The position numbers and the translations under genes were made by a program. Under the pieces are notes generated by a model that had not been told where the DNA came from, searched no databases, and was given only the letters and a program-made list of their open reading frames with translations. From JAHQVI01 sp963749875 (GTDB lineage: Bacteria > Pseudomonadota > Alphaproteobacteria > Rhizobiales > Rhodomicrobiaceae), in the NCBI GenBank assembly GCA_963749875.1, contig CAVVOX010000002.1, positions 682,001 to 746,000 of the forward strand: a DNA stretch of 64,000 bases. The letters are read 5' to 3'. Shown here piece after piece: positions 1 to 9,268 of this stretch. The number at the start of each line of letters is the position of its first letter. The stretch's first letter is position 1.

Positions 1-217
1 CTCGCGTCATTTGCCGGTTACCGGAGCCGAAGCCGAGCCGAGCTTCAAGCTAATGCGCCGCAAGCCGGTGGAGCCGGCTCCGGACGAAATCGCCGCCAAC
101 CCGCGCGCGCGGTCGGCAAAGCTGCGCGCGGCCATTCGCCTGGACAGCCCGGCCTGGCCCGCCGACCGACAAGCGCTCGGCGTTCCGGCGATCCGCGGAA
201 GGATAACCAAGCATTAG
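1..217 (+). CDS. rsmH: RsmH, 16S rRNA (cytosine-1402-N4)-methyltransferase, C-terminal end only
   Basis: The frame is open from the left edge and stops at TAG 215-217, leaving about 71 codons. The peptide has the typical RsmH tail: FKLMRRKPV followed by EIAANPRARSAKLRAA. RsmH methylates the P-site base C1402 of 16S rRNA and normally opens the division/cell-wall cluster just before ftsL, which is exactly the position here. The SAM-binding core and any mraZ lie outside the window. The identification rests on the tail motif and synteny. Confidence 0.85.
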   Translation, partial: SRHLPVTGAEAEPSFKLMRRKPVEPAPDEIAANPRARSAKLRAAIRLDSPAWPADRQALGVPAIRGRITKH

Positions 218-290
218 GGTTACCAGTCGTTCACCAATCCTTGTTAGCCCATACGTGCAGGGCAAATCAGCGATCGGGATAAAGCGCGTG

Positions 291-683
291 ATGCGTCTAC
301 TCAGCCTTCTGGCTTTCGGCTTTCTCATCGGGATCATCATACTGATCTACAATATGAAATTCGAGACGCGGCGCCTCGAGGAGCGCGCCGCCCAGCTCGA
401 GCGCGCCATCGCGGAGGAAAAGGACAATGTGGCGCTGATGCGGGCCGAATGGAGCCATGTGACGCGGCCGGAGCGCATCGAGAAGCTGGCGCGGGAGGTA
501 CTGGATCTGGAGCCGGCCAAGCCCGAGCAGCTGATCACCAACCGCGATTTCATGGAGGTGCTCGCGCGCCGGCCCATGCCCTCGGCCGAGACCGCCAATG
601 GCTGGAAGGCCCGCGACGAGATCGGCGCACTGATCCGGAACACCGGCGGAGAGAAAGATGCTGGCGGCACCGTGGCACACTAG
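291..683 (+). CDS. ftsL: Cell division protein FtsL
   Basis: A short bitopic membrane protein of 130 residues. The N-terminal segment (MRLLSLLAFGFLIGIIILIY) is the single transmembrane helix, followed by a heptad-like coiled coil (ETRRLEERAAQLERAIAEEK) and a periplasmic part with the FtsL-like RPERIEKLAREVLDLEP motif. FtsL pairs with FtsB and FtsQ and activates FtsWI during septal peptidoglycan synthesis. I chose ATG 291; a GTG at 255 in the same frame would add 12 residues. The 3' end overlaps ftsI by 26 bp, implying coupled translation. Sequence conservation in this family is low, so position between rsmH and ftsI carries much of the weight. Confidence 0.88.
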   Translation: MRLLSLLAFGFLIGIIILIYNMKFETRRLEERAAQLERAIAEEKDNVALMRAEWSHVTRPERIEKLAREVLDLEPAKPEQLITNRDFMEVLARRPMPSAETANGWKARDEIGALIRNTGGEKDAGGTVAH

Positions 684-2328
684 TCGCCGGGCCGGTTCCG
701 CCCGCGCAGTCTTGCCGCCCTGGCGGCTGAAAGCGCTGATGCTTGCATTGATGGGCGGGTTCATTGCCGTCGGCTGGCAGCTCACCGCGCTCGGCCGTAT
801 AGGCACGGCCTCCTCCCAGCTCATGGGGGCCGAAAGCCAGATCCGGCACGCAATGTCGCGTCCCGATGTGGTCGACCGTCACGGCCGGATGCTTGCCTCC
901 GACATCAACGTTTACTGGCTCTTCGCCGATCCGGCCGAGATCATCGATGTCGATGATGCCGTCGAGAAGCTTTCCCGCGTCCTGCCGGCCAAGGACCTTG
1001 TCGGCCTGCGGACCAAATTGCGCAGCAAGAAGAGCCGCTTTGAATGGGTCAAGCGCGGCCTGACGCCGAAAGACGCAGCCAGGGTGCATCATTTGGGCCT
1101 GCCCGGATTTCACCTGATCGAAGAGCGCCAGCGCGTCTATCCGGCCGGGGATACGGCGGTGCATGTTCTGGGGCACACCAATGTCGATAATCAGGGGCTC
1201 GCGGGGATCGAGAAATTCATCGACAGCATGCCGGGCGCGGTGACCCAGCCTCAGGGCGACGCCGATCGCCCAAAGCTGCGCATCTCGCTCGATCTGCGCG
1301 TCCAGCATGCGCTGCATGATGAGCTGATCGCCGCCAAATCCCGCTATACGCCCAAAGCGCTCGGCGGGCTTGTGCTCGATGTGCACAGCGGCGAGGTGCT
1401 GGCGATGGGCGGGCTGCCGGATTACGATCCCAACCGGCGCGAAGAGGCGCTGGTCAAGGCGCGGCGTGACCGCTTCTATTATGATGCCTATGAGCTGGGC
1501 TCGGTGTTCAAGACCTTCACGGTCGCTCTGGCGCTCGAAGACGGCATTGCGCGCGTGGACGACCAGGTCGACGTGCTGACGCCGATCCGCATGGGGCACT
1601 TCATCCTGCGCGACCGGCATGCGCGCACCCAATATCTGACGGTCTCGGAAGTGTTCACCCATTCCTCAAATACCGGCGCGGCGCGGCTTGCCCTCGCGGC
1701 CGGAAGTGAAAAGCAGAAAGCCTTCCTCGCAAAGTTCGGCCTGCTGGAGCCCATCTCGACCGAGCTCGGCCCGACCGCGCGTCCGCTCTTTCCCGACCCC
1801 TGGCGCGAGGTGAACACGATGACGGCCGCCTACGGCCACGGCATATCCGTTCCGCCCTTCGCCTTCGCGGTCGCCGCAGCCGCGCTCATCAATGGTGGCC
1901 ACAAGGTCGAGCCGCAATTCCTGCCGCTCAAGGCCGGCAAGTCGGGGACCGGCGAGCGTATTCTCAGCGCCGGGACGAGCGCGGCCATGCGTGAGCTTTT
2001 CTGGAAGAATGTCGAAAAGGGCACGGGCCGCAAGGCGAAGGTGCCCGGCTACCGGGTGGGCGGCAAGACCGGCACGGCCTGGAAACCGGCCAAGGGCGGT
2101 TATAGCAAGGACGTTATCACGAGTTTCGTTGCCGGTTTTCCCATGGACGACCCGCAATATCTGGTGTTCATCGTCATCGACGAGCCCAAGCCCGAAAAGA
2201 AAGGCGGCCGCACCGAGGCCGGCCATAATGCCGCCCCAACAGCGGGCGCACTTATTCGACGGATCGCTCCCATGCTGGGGATCGCACCGATGAGGAGATT
2301 TGACGAACAGCGTCAAGCCTCCTATTAA
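658..2328 (+). CDS. ftsI: Peptidoglycan transpeptidase FtsI (PBP3, class B penicillin-binding protein)
   Basis: Septum-specific DD-transpeptidase of 556 residues. One N-terminal membrane anchor (about residues 24-45) leads into the PBP dimerisation domain. The transpeptidase domain shows all three active-site motifs: S282-V-F-K with the acylated serine, S336-S-N, and K470-T-G. Length is normal for alphaproteobacterial FtsI. ATG 658 lies inside the end of ftsL, so the two genes are translationally coupled. It works with FtsW as the polymerase/cross-linking pair of the divisome. A 68 bp gap separates it from murE. Nothing suggests beta-lactam resistance changes. Confidence 0.96.
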   Translation: MLAAPWHTSRRAGSARAVLPPWRLKALMLALMGGFIAVGWQLTALGRIGTASSQLMGAESQIRHAMSRPDVVDRHGRMLASDINVYWLFADPAEIIDVDDAVEKLSRVLPAKDLVGLRTKLRSKKSRFEWVKRGLTPKDAARVHHLGLPGFHLIEERQRVYPAGDTAVHVLGHTNVDNQGLAGIEKFIDSMPGAVTQPQGDADRPKLRISLDLRVQHALHDELIAAKSRYTPKALGGLVLDVHSGEVLAMGGLPDYDPNRREEALVKARRDRFYYDAYELGSVFKTFTVALALEDGIARVDDQVDVLTPIRMGHFILRDRHARTQYLTVSEVFTHSSNTGAARLALAAGSEKQKAFLAKFGLLEPISTELGPTARPLFPDPWREVNTMTAAYGHGISVPPFAFAVAAAALINGGHKVEPQFLPLKAGKSGTGERILSAGTSAAMRELFWKNVEKGTGRKAKVPGYRVGGKTGTAWKPAKGGYSKDVITSFVAGFPMDDPQYLVFIVIDEPKPEKKGGRTEAGHNAAPTAGALIRRIAPMLGIAPMRRFDEQRQASY

Positions 2329-2396
2329 CCGGACGATTTATGACACTGATCGCTCGTCCGTATGTTTGGCAAGCATGCGGATAGCCGGGCTCGGTA

Positions 2397-3875
2397 ATGA
2401 CGCTCATGACACTTGGAGATTTGTGCGGTTTGCCCGCGCCCGGAGGGGATTCCGGGGCGCTGCCGATCATCGGGCTGACCGCCGACAGCCGCGAGGTCAG
2501 GCCGGGTTATCTCTTCGCCGCGCTCAACGGCACGAAGACGAACGGAACGCGGTTCATTGCCGATGCGCTGGCGCGCGGGGCGACCGCAATTCTTGCCGGC
2601 GAGGATGCGGTCATCGAGGTGCCGGAGGGCGTGGCCGTCATGCGCGACGCCAATCCGCGGCGCCGGCTCGCACTGATGGCCGCGCGCTTCTATGCGGCTC
2701 AGCCGGAGATTGCGGCGGCGGTGACGGGCACGAACGGCAAGACCTCCGTCGCCTCCTTCCTTCGCCAGATCTGGGAGGCCTCCGGCCGCGCGGCCGCGAG
2801 CCTGGGCACGACCGGCATTATGTGCGGCGGCGAGACCGAGCCGCTCATCCATACGACGCCCGATCCAGTCGCGCTCCACGCAAAGCTTGCCGATCTTGCC
2901 GGGCGCGGCGTCACCCATCTTGCGCTCGAAGCCTCAAGCCACGGCCTGGCGCAATACCGGCTCGACGGCGTGACGCTGGCGGCGGGGGCCTTCACCAATA
3001 TTTCGCGCGATCACCTCGACTACCATCCGGATTTCGAAGATTATTTTGCCGCCAAGATGCGGCTGTTCGCGGAGCTCCTGCGGCCGGGCCAGCCGGCGGT
3101 CATCGACGTCGACAGCGAAGGCGGAGAGCGCGCGGCCGGCCTCGCCAGGGCGCGCGGGCTGAACGTCATGACGGTCGGCCATCAGGGGGCGACTTTGCGC
3201 CTGGAGGCGAGCGAGCGCGACGGCTTCGGCCAGCGCCTCAGCATCGTCTTCGATGGCAAGCCTCGAAGGGTTTTCATCCCGCTGGCGGGCGATTTTCAGG
3301 CCGCGAACGTTCTCGTTGCGCTGGGTCTGGCCATCGCGACCGGCGTTGAGGCCGATGAGGCATTCGCGGCAGGCGAGCGCCTGACTGGCGCCAAGGGACG
3401 GCTGGAATGTGTTGCCCACGCGCCGAGTGGTGGGCCGATCTTCATCGATTATGCGCATACGCCCGCCGCGCTCGAAAACGCCATTGCCGCGCTTAGGCCT
3501 TATGTGAAGGGCAAGCTGCATGTCGTCTTTGGCGCGGGCGGCGACCGTGACAAGGGCAAGCGTCCCGAAATGGGGGCGATCGCGGCAAGGCTCGCCGACC
3601 GGGTTTATGTCACGGACGACAATCCCCGCAGCGAGGACGCGGCCTCGATCCGCGCCGAGATTCTGGCCGCCGCGCCCGGCGCGGTGGAAATCGGCGACCG
3701 GCATGAGGCGATTGCCGCCGCGATGGAGGCGATGTCCGCGGGCGATTTGCTGCTCATCGCCGGCAAGGGCCACGAAACCGGGCAGATTATCGGCCCTGTG
3801 ACGATCCCCTATTCCGACCACGAGGCGGTCGCCGCACTTTTGGACGGTGGCAAAGCGATGGCTGGCCATGGCTGA
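2397..3875 (+). CDS. murE: UDP-MurNAc-L-Ala-D-Glu:meso-diaminopimelate ligase MurE
   Basis: Mur ligase of 492 residues that adds the third stem-peptide residue in the cytoplasm. The ATP-binding loop is T110-G-T-N-G-K-T-S117. The D408-N-P-R411 motif is the one that selects meso-diaminopimelate rather than lysine, as expected for a Gram-negative. The N-terminal UDP-binding domain (LTADSREVRPGYLFAAL) and the central FIDYAHTP motif are both intact. ATG 2397 was taken; ATG 2406 is an in-frame alternative that would remove three residues. The gene overlaps the start of murF by 8 bp. Confidence 0.97.
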   Translation: MTLMTLGDLCGLPAPGGDSGALPIIGLTADSREVRPGYLFAALNGTKTNGTRFIADALARGATAILAGEDAVIEVPEGVAVMRDANPRRRLALMAARFYAAQPEIAAAVTGTNGKTSVASFLRQIWEASGRAAASLGTTGIMCGGETEPLIHTTPDPVALHAKLADLAGRGVTHLALEASSHGLAQYRLDGVTLAAGAFTNISRDHLDYHPDFEDYFAAKMRLFAELLRPGQPAVIDVDSEGGERAAGLARARGLNVMTVGHQGATLRLEASERDGFGQRLSIVFDGKPRRVFIPLAGDFQAANVLVALGLAIATGVEADEAFAAGERLTGAKGRLECVAHAPSGGPIFIDYAHTPAALENAIAALRPYVKGKLHVVFGAGGDRDKGKRPEMGAIAARLADRVYVTDDNPRSEDAASIRAEILAAAPGAVEIGDRHEAIAAAMEAMSAGDLLLIAGKGHETGQIIGPVTIPYSDHEAVAALLDGGKAMAGHG

Positions 3876-5304
3876 GGCGCTTTGGACAGGTGAGGAGCTG
3901 AACGCGGTGATCGGACCGGCTTCGGGCGGTGCGATGCCGGCCGGCGTGACCGGCGTTTCGATCGACACGCGCACGCTTCAGCCGGGCGATCTGTTTTTCG
4001 CCATCAAGGGCGACCGGACGGATGGACATGCCTATGTCGGGCAGGCCTTCGATGCCGGCGCGACTCTGGCCGTCGTCGAGGAAGGGTTCGACGGCGAGAC
4101 GAGCGGCGGCCCGCTCCTGCGTGTCTCCGATACGCTCGAAGCGCTGAACAGGCTTGGCCGCGCGGGCAGGGCACGGAGCCGGGCGCAAATTGTCGCCGTG
4201 ACGGGCAGCGTCGGCAAGACCGGCACCAAGGAAATGCTCCGGCTGATGTTCGCCCGTGTGGGGCGCGTGCATGCCTCGGATAAATCCTACAACAATCATT
4301 GGGGCGTGCCGCTTTCGCTCGCACGTCTGCCGCGCGAGGCCGATTACGCCGTATTCGAGATCGGCATGAACCATCCGGGCGAGATCACGCCGCTCACGAC
4401 GCTGGTCCGCCCCCATGCCGCGATCATCACGACCGTCGCGCCGGTCCATATCGAATATTTCGATGGCATCGAGGCTGTCGCGGAGGCGAAGGCCGAGATT
4501 TTTCAAGGGCTTGAGCGCGGCGGCGCGGCGATCCTCAACCGCGACAACGGCCAGTTCCAACGCCTTGCCGCGCGCGCGAAGGAGAATGGCGCGGGCCGCA
4601 TTGTCGGCTTCGGGACGGATGCCGGCGCGGAAGCTCGTCTTCTGTCGATGTCGGCTGCCGATCCCGGCTCGGAGATCCGCGCCGATATTCTGGGGCAAGC
4701 GCTGACCTACAGGCTCGGAGCGCCGGGACAGCATCTGGCGATGAACTCGCTCGCCGCGCTCGCCGTGGTGAAACTGTTCGGCGCCGATCTGGAACGCGCT
4801 GCCGCCGGGCTTGCCGAATTCGGCGCGCCTGCCGGGCGCGGTGCGCAGAGCGTCCATGAGACGACGGGCGGCACCTTCCTGCTGATCGACGAAGCCTATA
4901 ACGCCAATCCGGCCTCGATGACCGCAGCGCTCGCCGTGCTCGGCAGTCTGCCGCGCACACGCGCAAAGCGCCGCATCGCCGTGCTCGGCGACATGCTCGA
5001 ACTTGGCATTGAATCAGATGCGTTTCACGAGGGGCTGAGCGCCGCCATAGAGGCCGCCTGGATCGATGTGCTGTTCTGTTGCGGTCCGCATATGGCCGCG
5101 CTGTTCGCGGCGACGCCCGAAGCCAATCGCGGCGCCTGGACCGAAAATTCCGACGAGCTTAAGCCGCTCCTGCTCGGCGCGATCCGGCCGGGCGATGCCG
5201 TGATGGTCAAAGGCTCGCTCGGCAGCCGCATGGGCCTCATCGTCGAGGCAATAAAACAAACCTATCCGCAATGCGGGCGGCCGGGGCGAACGGCTGCCGC
5301 ATAA
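3868..5304 (+). CDS. murF: UDP-MurNAc-tripeptide:D-Ala-D-Ala ligase MurF
   Basis: Last cytoplasmic Mur ligase, 478 residues from ATG 3868, which overlaps the murE stop. A GTG at 3847 in the same frame would add seven residues that look unlike a MurF start. Seen: G113-S-V-G-K-T118 ATP loop, NNHWGVPL, EIGMNHPGEI and DEAYNANPASM, the usual MurF series. It joins D-Ala-D-Ala (made by Ddl, encoded downstream at 12991) to the UDP-MurNAc-tripeptide. mraY follows after 18 bp, preceded by a G-rich ribosome-binding site. Confidence 0.97.
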   Translation: MAEALWTGEELNAVIGPASGGAMPAGVTGVSIDTRTLQPGDLFFAIKGDRTDGHAYVGQAFDAGATLAVVEEGFDGETSGGPLLRVSDTLEALNRLGRAGRARSRAQIVAVTGSVGKTGTKEMLRLMFARVGRVHASDKSYNNHWGVPLSLARLPREADYAVFEIGMNHPGEITPLTTLVRPHAAIITTVAPVHIEYFDGIEAVAEAKAEIFQGLERGGAAILNRDNGQFQRLAARAKENGAGRIVGFGTDAGAEARLLSMSAADPGSEIRADILGQALTYRLGAPGQHLAMNSLAALAVVKLFGADLERAAAGLAEFGAPAGRGAQSVHETTGGTFLLIDEAYNANPASMTAALAVLGSLPRTRAKRRIAVLGDMLELGIESDAFHEGLSAAIEAAWIDVLFCCGPHMAALFAATPEANRGAWTENSDELKPLLLGAIRPGDAVMVKGSLGSRMGLIVEAIKQTYPQCGRPGRTAAA

Positions 5305-5322
5305 ATCGAAAGGCAGGGGGGG

Positions 5323-6408
5323 ATGCTCTATCTGTTGGGCGCCTTGGGCGATGAAGCGCAAATCTTCAACGTCTTTCGCTACATCACATTCCGCACCGGC
5401 GGCGCGATCATGACCGCGCTGATGGTTGTCTTTCTGTTCGGCCCCCCGCTCATCAATCAGCTCCGGCTCCACCAGGGCAAGGGCCAGCCGATCCGCTCCG
5501 ACGGCCCGCAATCCCATCTGAGCAAGGCCGGCACGCCGACCATGGGCGGGCTGATGATCCTGCTCGGCGTCGGTGTCGCAACGATCTTGTGGACCAATCT
5601 CAGCAACCGGCTGGTCTGGGTCGTGCTGGCGGTGACGCTCTCCTACGGCCTCATCGGCTTCTATGACGATTTCCTCAAGGTGACGAAGCGCTCCTCCGCG
5701 GGCTTTCCCGGGCGCGTGCGCTTCGGTCTGGAGATTCTGATCGCCGGCATCGCGGCCTATTCGATCATGATCATCAGCCCGCCGGAAACCGCAACCAAGC
5801 TGGCCGTTCCATTCTTCAAAGACACGCTGCTTCAACTCTACCCGATCGGCATTGTGCTTTTCGGCATTTTTGTTATTACCGGCTCGGGAAATGCGGTGAA
5901 TCTGACCGATGGTCTGGATGGGCTCGCGATTGTGCCGGTGATGATCGCGGCGGCGACCTTCGGGATCATCGCCTATCTGGTCGGCAACGCGGTATTTGCC
6001 GAATATCTCAAGATTCATTTCGTGCCGGGCGCCGGCGAATTGGCGGTTATTTGCGGCGCGCTTGTCGGGGCGGGGCTCGGCTTCTTGTGGTTCAACGCAC
6101 CGCCAGCGATGATTTTCATGGGCGACACCGGCTCGCTGGCGCTTGGCGGCACGCTGGGCACCATCGCCGTCGCCGCCAAGCATGAGATCGTGCTCGCGAT
6201 CGTCGGCGGCCTGTTCGTGCTGGAGACGGTCTCCGTCATCGTCCAGGTCCTCTCATTCAGGCTGACCGGCAAGCGCGTCTTCCGAATGGCGCCGCTCCAT
6301 CACCATTTCGAGCAGAAGGGCTGGGCGGAGGCCACGGTCGTCGTCCGCTTCTGGATCATCGCCGTGGTGCTGGCCCTGATCGGCCTGTCCACGCTCAAAC
6401 TTCGTTAA
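5323..6408 (+). CDS. mraY: Phospho-MurNAc-pentapeptide transferase MraY
   Basis: Integral membrane enzyme of 361 residues that transfers phospho-MurNAc-pentapeptide to undecaprenyl phosphate, giving lipid I. Seen: KAGTPTMGGL, GFYDDFLK, NLTDGLDGLA, FMGDTGSLALGG and HHHFEQKGW, the conserved cytoplasmic-loop motifs including the catalytic aspartates and the HHH motif. About ten hydrophobic helices are evident. A very G-rich ribosome-binding site (GGCAGGGGGGG) sits directly before ATG 5323. The stop is followed by a family B palindromic repeat before murD. Confidence 0.97.
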   Translation: MLYLLGALGDEAQIFNVFRYITFRTGGAIMTALMVVFLFGPPLINQLRLHQGKGQPIRSDGPQSHLSKAGTPTMGGLMILLGVGVATILWTNLSNRLVWVVLAVTLSYGLIGFYDDFLKVTKRSSAGFPGRVRFGLEILIAGIAAYSIMIISPPETATKLAVPFFKDTLLQLYPIGIVLFGIFVITGSGNAVNLTDGLDGLAIVPVMIAAATFGIIAYLVGNAVFAEYLKIHFVPGAGELAVICGALVGAGLGFLWFNAPPAMIFMGDTGSLALGGTLGTIAVAAKHEIVLAIVGGLFVLETVSVIVQVLSFRLTGKRVFRMAPLHHHFEQKGWAEATVVVRFWIIAVVLALIGLSTLKLR

Positions 6409-6477
6409 GGGCGGTGGGCGATGCTCGGTGTCGTGGCGACAAGGCTGGAAAATGAGGGGCGAGTTTGCGCAACACGT

Positions 6478-6540
6478 CCCCCTCACCCCCCCGCCTCCGG
6501 CGGGAGAGGGCGGAATGCGCCAGCATTCCGGGTGAGGGGG
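6478..6540. repeat. Family B palindromic repeat between mraY and murD
   Basis: A 63 bp element with a perfect 11 bp terminal inverted repeat, CCCCCTCACCC at 6478-6488 and GGGTGAGGGGG at 6530-6540. It contains an inner hairpin (CCGCCTCCGGCGGG) and the AATGCGCCAGCATT dyad. The same ends occur at 44802-44880, and related units at 11906-12023, 20770-20848 and 40540-40684. It lies in the untranslated gap; because it has no stop in one frame it extends the apparent murD reading frame upstream. Confidence 0.85.
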
Positions 6541-6584
6541 ACCTGCCGCGTCAGTCAACGCCAACAATGTGCGGGGACTTCTCC

Positions 6585-7994
6585 ATGATCCCGGTCGCGC
6601 TGTTCTCCGGCAAGAAAGTCGCCGTGTTCGGCCTCGGCCTTTCCGGGCTGGCAACGGCTGAGGCTCTGGCGGCGGGCGGGGCGCAGCCGGTGCTCTGGGA
6701 CGATGCGGAGAAGGGACGCGAGGCGGCGCGGTCTGCCGGTTTCGAGCCGGTCGATCTCGCGGCGGCGGACTGGAGCAAATTCGCCGCGCTGGTGCTCGCG
6801 CCGGGCGTGCCGCTAACGCATCCGCAGCCGCATTGGACCGTCGAGCGCGCGAAAGCGGCGGGCGTGGAGATCATCGGCGACACCGAACTGTTCTGCCGCC
6901 AGCGCCGCGCGGAGGGCTCGAAGGCCCAAATCATCGCGATCACCGGCACCAACGGTAAATCGACGACAACGGCGCTGACCTCGCATCTGATCGGCGCCTC
7001 CGGCCGGCGCGTGGCCATGGGCGGCAATATCGGCACGGCGGTGCTCGCTCTCGACCCGCTCACCGACGACATCACCTATGTGCTCGAATATTCCTCCTTC
7101 CAGATCGACCTGACGCCGACGCTCGATGCGGATGCCGCCTGCCTTCTCAACATCACGCCCGATCATCTCGACCGCCACGGCACGCTTGAACACTATGCCG
7201 CGGTCAAGGCGCGGATTTTCGGCCGGCTGGGCAAGGAAGGCACCGCGGTCATCGGCGTTGACGATGCGATCTGTGCCAGGATTGCCGACCGGCTTTCGGG
7301 CAGCGCCCGTGTCCGGCGGATCTCGGTCCTCGGTGCTGTCGATGACGGCGTCTATGTGAGCGATCAGGCGCTGATCGAGGCTGAAAACGGCGAGGCGCAT
7401 CCGCCCGTGAGCCTTAAAGGCATCGGTTCGCTGCGCGGCGCGCATAACGCCCAGAATGCCGCTGCCGCCTTCGCGCTCTGCCGCGCCATCGGCCTGACGC
7501 GCGAGGAAATTGCCGACGGTCTTGCCAGCTTTCCGGGGCTTGCCCACCGCATGGAGGAGGTCGGCCAGCTTGGCCGCGTATTGTTCATCAACAATTCCAA
7601 GGCCACCAATGCCGATGCGGCGGCCAAGGCGCTCGCCAGTTTCGACGCGATCTATTGGATTGCCGGCGGTCGCGCGAAGGCTGGTGGTCTTGCAGGGCTG
7701 GAAGGCTATTTCCCGAAGATCCGGCGGGCCTATTTCATCGGTGAGGCCGCGGACGACTTCGCCCGCACGGTCGATGGCGCGCTCGCCCATCAGATCAGCG
7801 GCACGCTCGACGCCGCCATCCGCGACGCCGCGCGCGACGCCGCCGCCTCCGGCGCCACCGAGCCGGTCGTGCTCCTGTCGCCCGCCTGCGCCTCCTACGA
7901 CCAGTTTCCGAATTTCGTCGCCCGCGGCGATGCCTTCCGCGACATCGTTGCCTCGCTCGGCGGCGTGCATATGCGGGAGACCGAGGCCGCATGA
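6585..7994 (+). CDS. murD: UDP-MurNAc-L-alanine:D-glutamate ligase MurD
   Basis: Mur ligase of 469 residues adding D-glutamate. It starts with a Rossmann-type UDP-binding motif (KVAVFGLGLSG), followed by the G121-T-N-G-K-S126 ATP loop, NITPDHLDRHG and NNSKATNADA. The frame stays open back to 6465, but that stretch is the family B repeat, so I placed the start at ATG 6585, with GGGGAC about nine bases upstream; ATG 6567 is the alternative. The gene overlaps ftsW by the ATGA quartet. Confidence 0.96.
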   Translation: MIPVALFSGKKVAVFGLGLSGLATAEALAAGGAQPVLWDDAEKGREAARSAGFEPVDLAAADWSKFAALVLAPGVPLTHPQPHWTVERAKAAGVEIIGDTELFCRQRRAEGSKAQIIAITGTNGKSTTTALTSHLIGASGRRVAMGGNIGTAVLALDPLTDDITYVLEYSSFQIDLTPTLDADAACLLNITPDHLDRHGTLEHYAAVKARIFGRLGKEGTAVIGVDDAICARIADRLSGSARVRRISVLGAVDDGVYVSDQALIEAENGEAHPPVSLKGIGSLRGAHNAQNAAAAFALCRAIGLTREEIADGLASFPGLAHRMEEVGQLGRVLFINNSKATNADAAAKALASFDAIYWIAGGRAKAGGLAGLEGYFPKIRRAYFIGEAADDFARTVDGALAHQISGTLDAAIRDAARDAAASGATEPVVLLSPACASYDQFPNFVARGDAFRDIVASLGGVHMRETEAA

Positions 7995-9172
7995 GGCTGA
8001 CACGGACGGATCGCAGCCTGATCGCCGAATGGTGGTTCTCGGTCGATCGGCCGATGCTCGGCGCGATCCTGCTTCTCATGGCGCTCGGCGCCGTCGTCTC
8101 GCTCGCCGCAAGCCCCGCCGCCGCCGACAAGATCGGCCAGGAGCCGCTTTTCTTCTTCAAGCGCCATTTGCTGTTCTTGCTGCCCGCAGCCCTCTTGCTC
8201 GTCGGCGCCTCCATGCTCGACCCCAAGCTGATCCGGCGCGCCGGGCTCTTTCTCTTCATCGGCGGTCTTGCGCTGATTGTCCTCGCGCTCGCTCAAGGCA
8301 TCGAGAAGAACGGCGCTGTACGCTGGCTGATCCTGACCGGCGGCCAGTCGATCCAGCCCTCCGAATTCGTCAAGGCGGGGATGGTGATTCTCACCGCCTG
8401 GCTGTTCGCCGAGGCCGGCAAGCGCCCCGATATGCCGGCTTTGCCGCTTGCCCTGGGAATGCTGGCCATTTTCGTGGGACTTCTCGTTCTGCAGCCCGAT
8501 ATCGGCCAGGCATCGCTGACCGTGCTGGTCTGGAGCGGCCTGTTCTTTCTGGCGGGCTATTCGCTCATCTGGATCGCCTTCGCCGGGGCGGTGAGCCTGG
8601 CCGCCTTTACCGCCGCCTATTTCACCATCGCCCATGTGCGAAGCCGGGTGGACCGCTTTCTGGCGCCCGGGAATGGCGACACGCATCAGACCGATGTGGC
8701 GCTGTCCGCCTTTCGCGAGGGCGGCTGGCTCGGGCGCGGCCCTGGCGAGGGGACGATTACGCCGAAACTGCCCGATGCCTATACAGACTACATCTTTGCC
8801 GTTATTGCGGAGGAATTCGGGCTAATCTTCTGCCTTTTTCTGGTCTGTCTTTACGCTTTTATCATATGGCGCGGATTGCGCGCCGCGGCCCGCTCGCGCG
8901 ACCCGTTTATTCGGCTTGCACTTTCCGGCCTGATCATGCTCTTTGGTTTTCAAACGCTCATAAATATGGCAGTTAACGTCGATATGCTGCCGGCGAAGGG
9001 CATGACATTGCCTTTTCTGTCCTATGGGGGTTCTTCGCTGACCGCAATCGCGCTGACGATGGGACTGGCCCTTGGGCTTGCCAGACGGCGCCCCGAGCCA
9101 ATCCCCATTTACCGGCCTTCTCCACCAGAAATGACGGGGCAGCCGGTATCCTCTAGATCAACCGGCGTTTGA
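7991..9172 (+). CDS. ftsW: Septal peptidoglycan polymerase FtsW (SEDS family)
   Basis: A 393-residue polytopic membrane protein of the SEDS family with about ten helices. Recognisable SEDS features are LTGGQSIQPSEFVKAGMV, LQPDIGQASLTVLVW and the C-terminal FLSYGGSSL. With FtsI it forms the septal glycosyltransferase/transpeptidase pair. ATG 7991 overlaps the murD stop (ATGA), so it is translationally coupled. RodA has the same fold, but the position inside the murD-murG run identifies FtsW. A 96 bp gap precedes murG. Confidence 0.96.
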   Translation: MRLTRTDRSLIAEWWFSVDRPMLGAILLLMALGAVVSLAASPAAADKIGQEPLFFFKRHLLFLLPAALLLVGASMLDPKLIRRAGLFLFIGGLALIVLALAQGIEKNGAVRWLILTGGQSIQPSEFVKAGMVILTAWLFAEAGKRPDMPALPLALGMLAIFVGLLVLQPDIGQASLTVLVWSGLFFLAGYSLIWIAFAGAVSLAAFTAAYFTIAHVRSRVDRFLAPGNGDTHQTDVALSAFREGGWLGRGPGEGTITPKLPDAYTDYIFAVIAEEFGLIFCLFLVCLYAFIIWRGLRAAARSRDPFIRLALSGLIMLFGFQTLINMAVNVDMLPAKGMTLPFLSYGGSSLTAIALTMGLALGLARRRPEPIPIYRPSPPEMTGQPVSSRSTGV

Positions 9173-9268
9173 TCGTCGATCAGAGGCTGAAACGTTGGTC
9201 TGTTTTAACAAGCGGAGCGAGGTGACCGCATCCAGAAAGGACGCGGGCCGCTCCAGGGGGATGCGACT

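Noticed and set aside
5014..6183. Long antisense frame across murF/mraY
   Set aside because: Shadow frame; both sense genes are well conserved.
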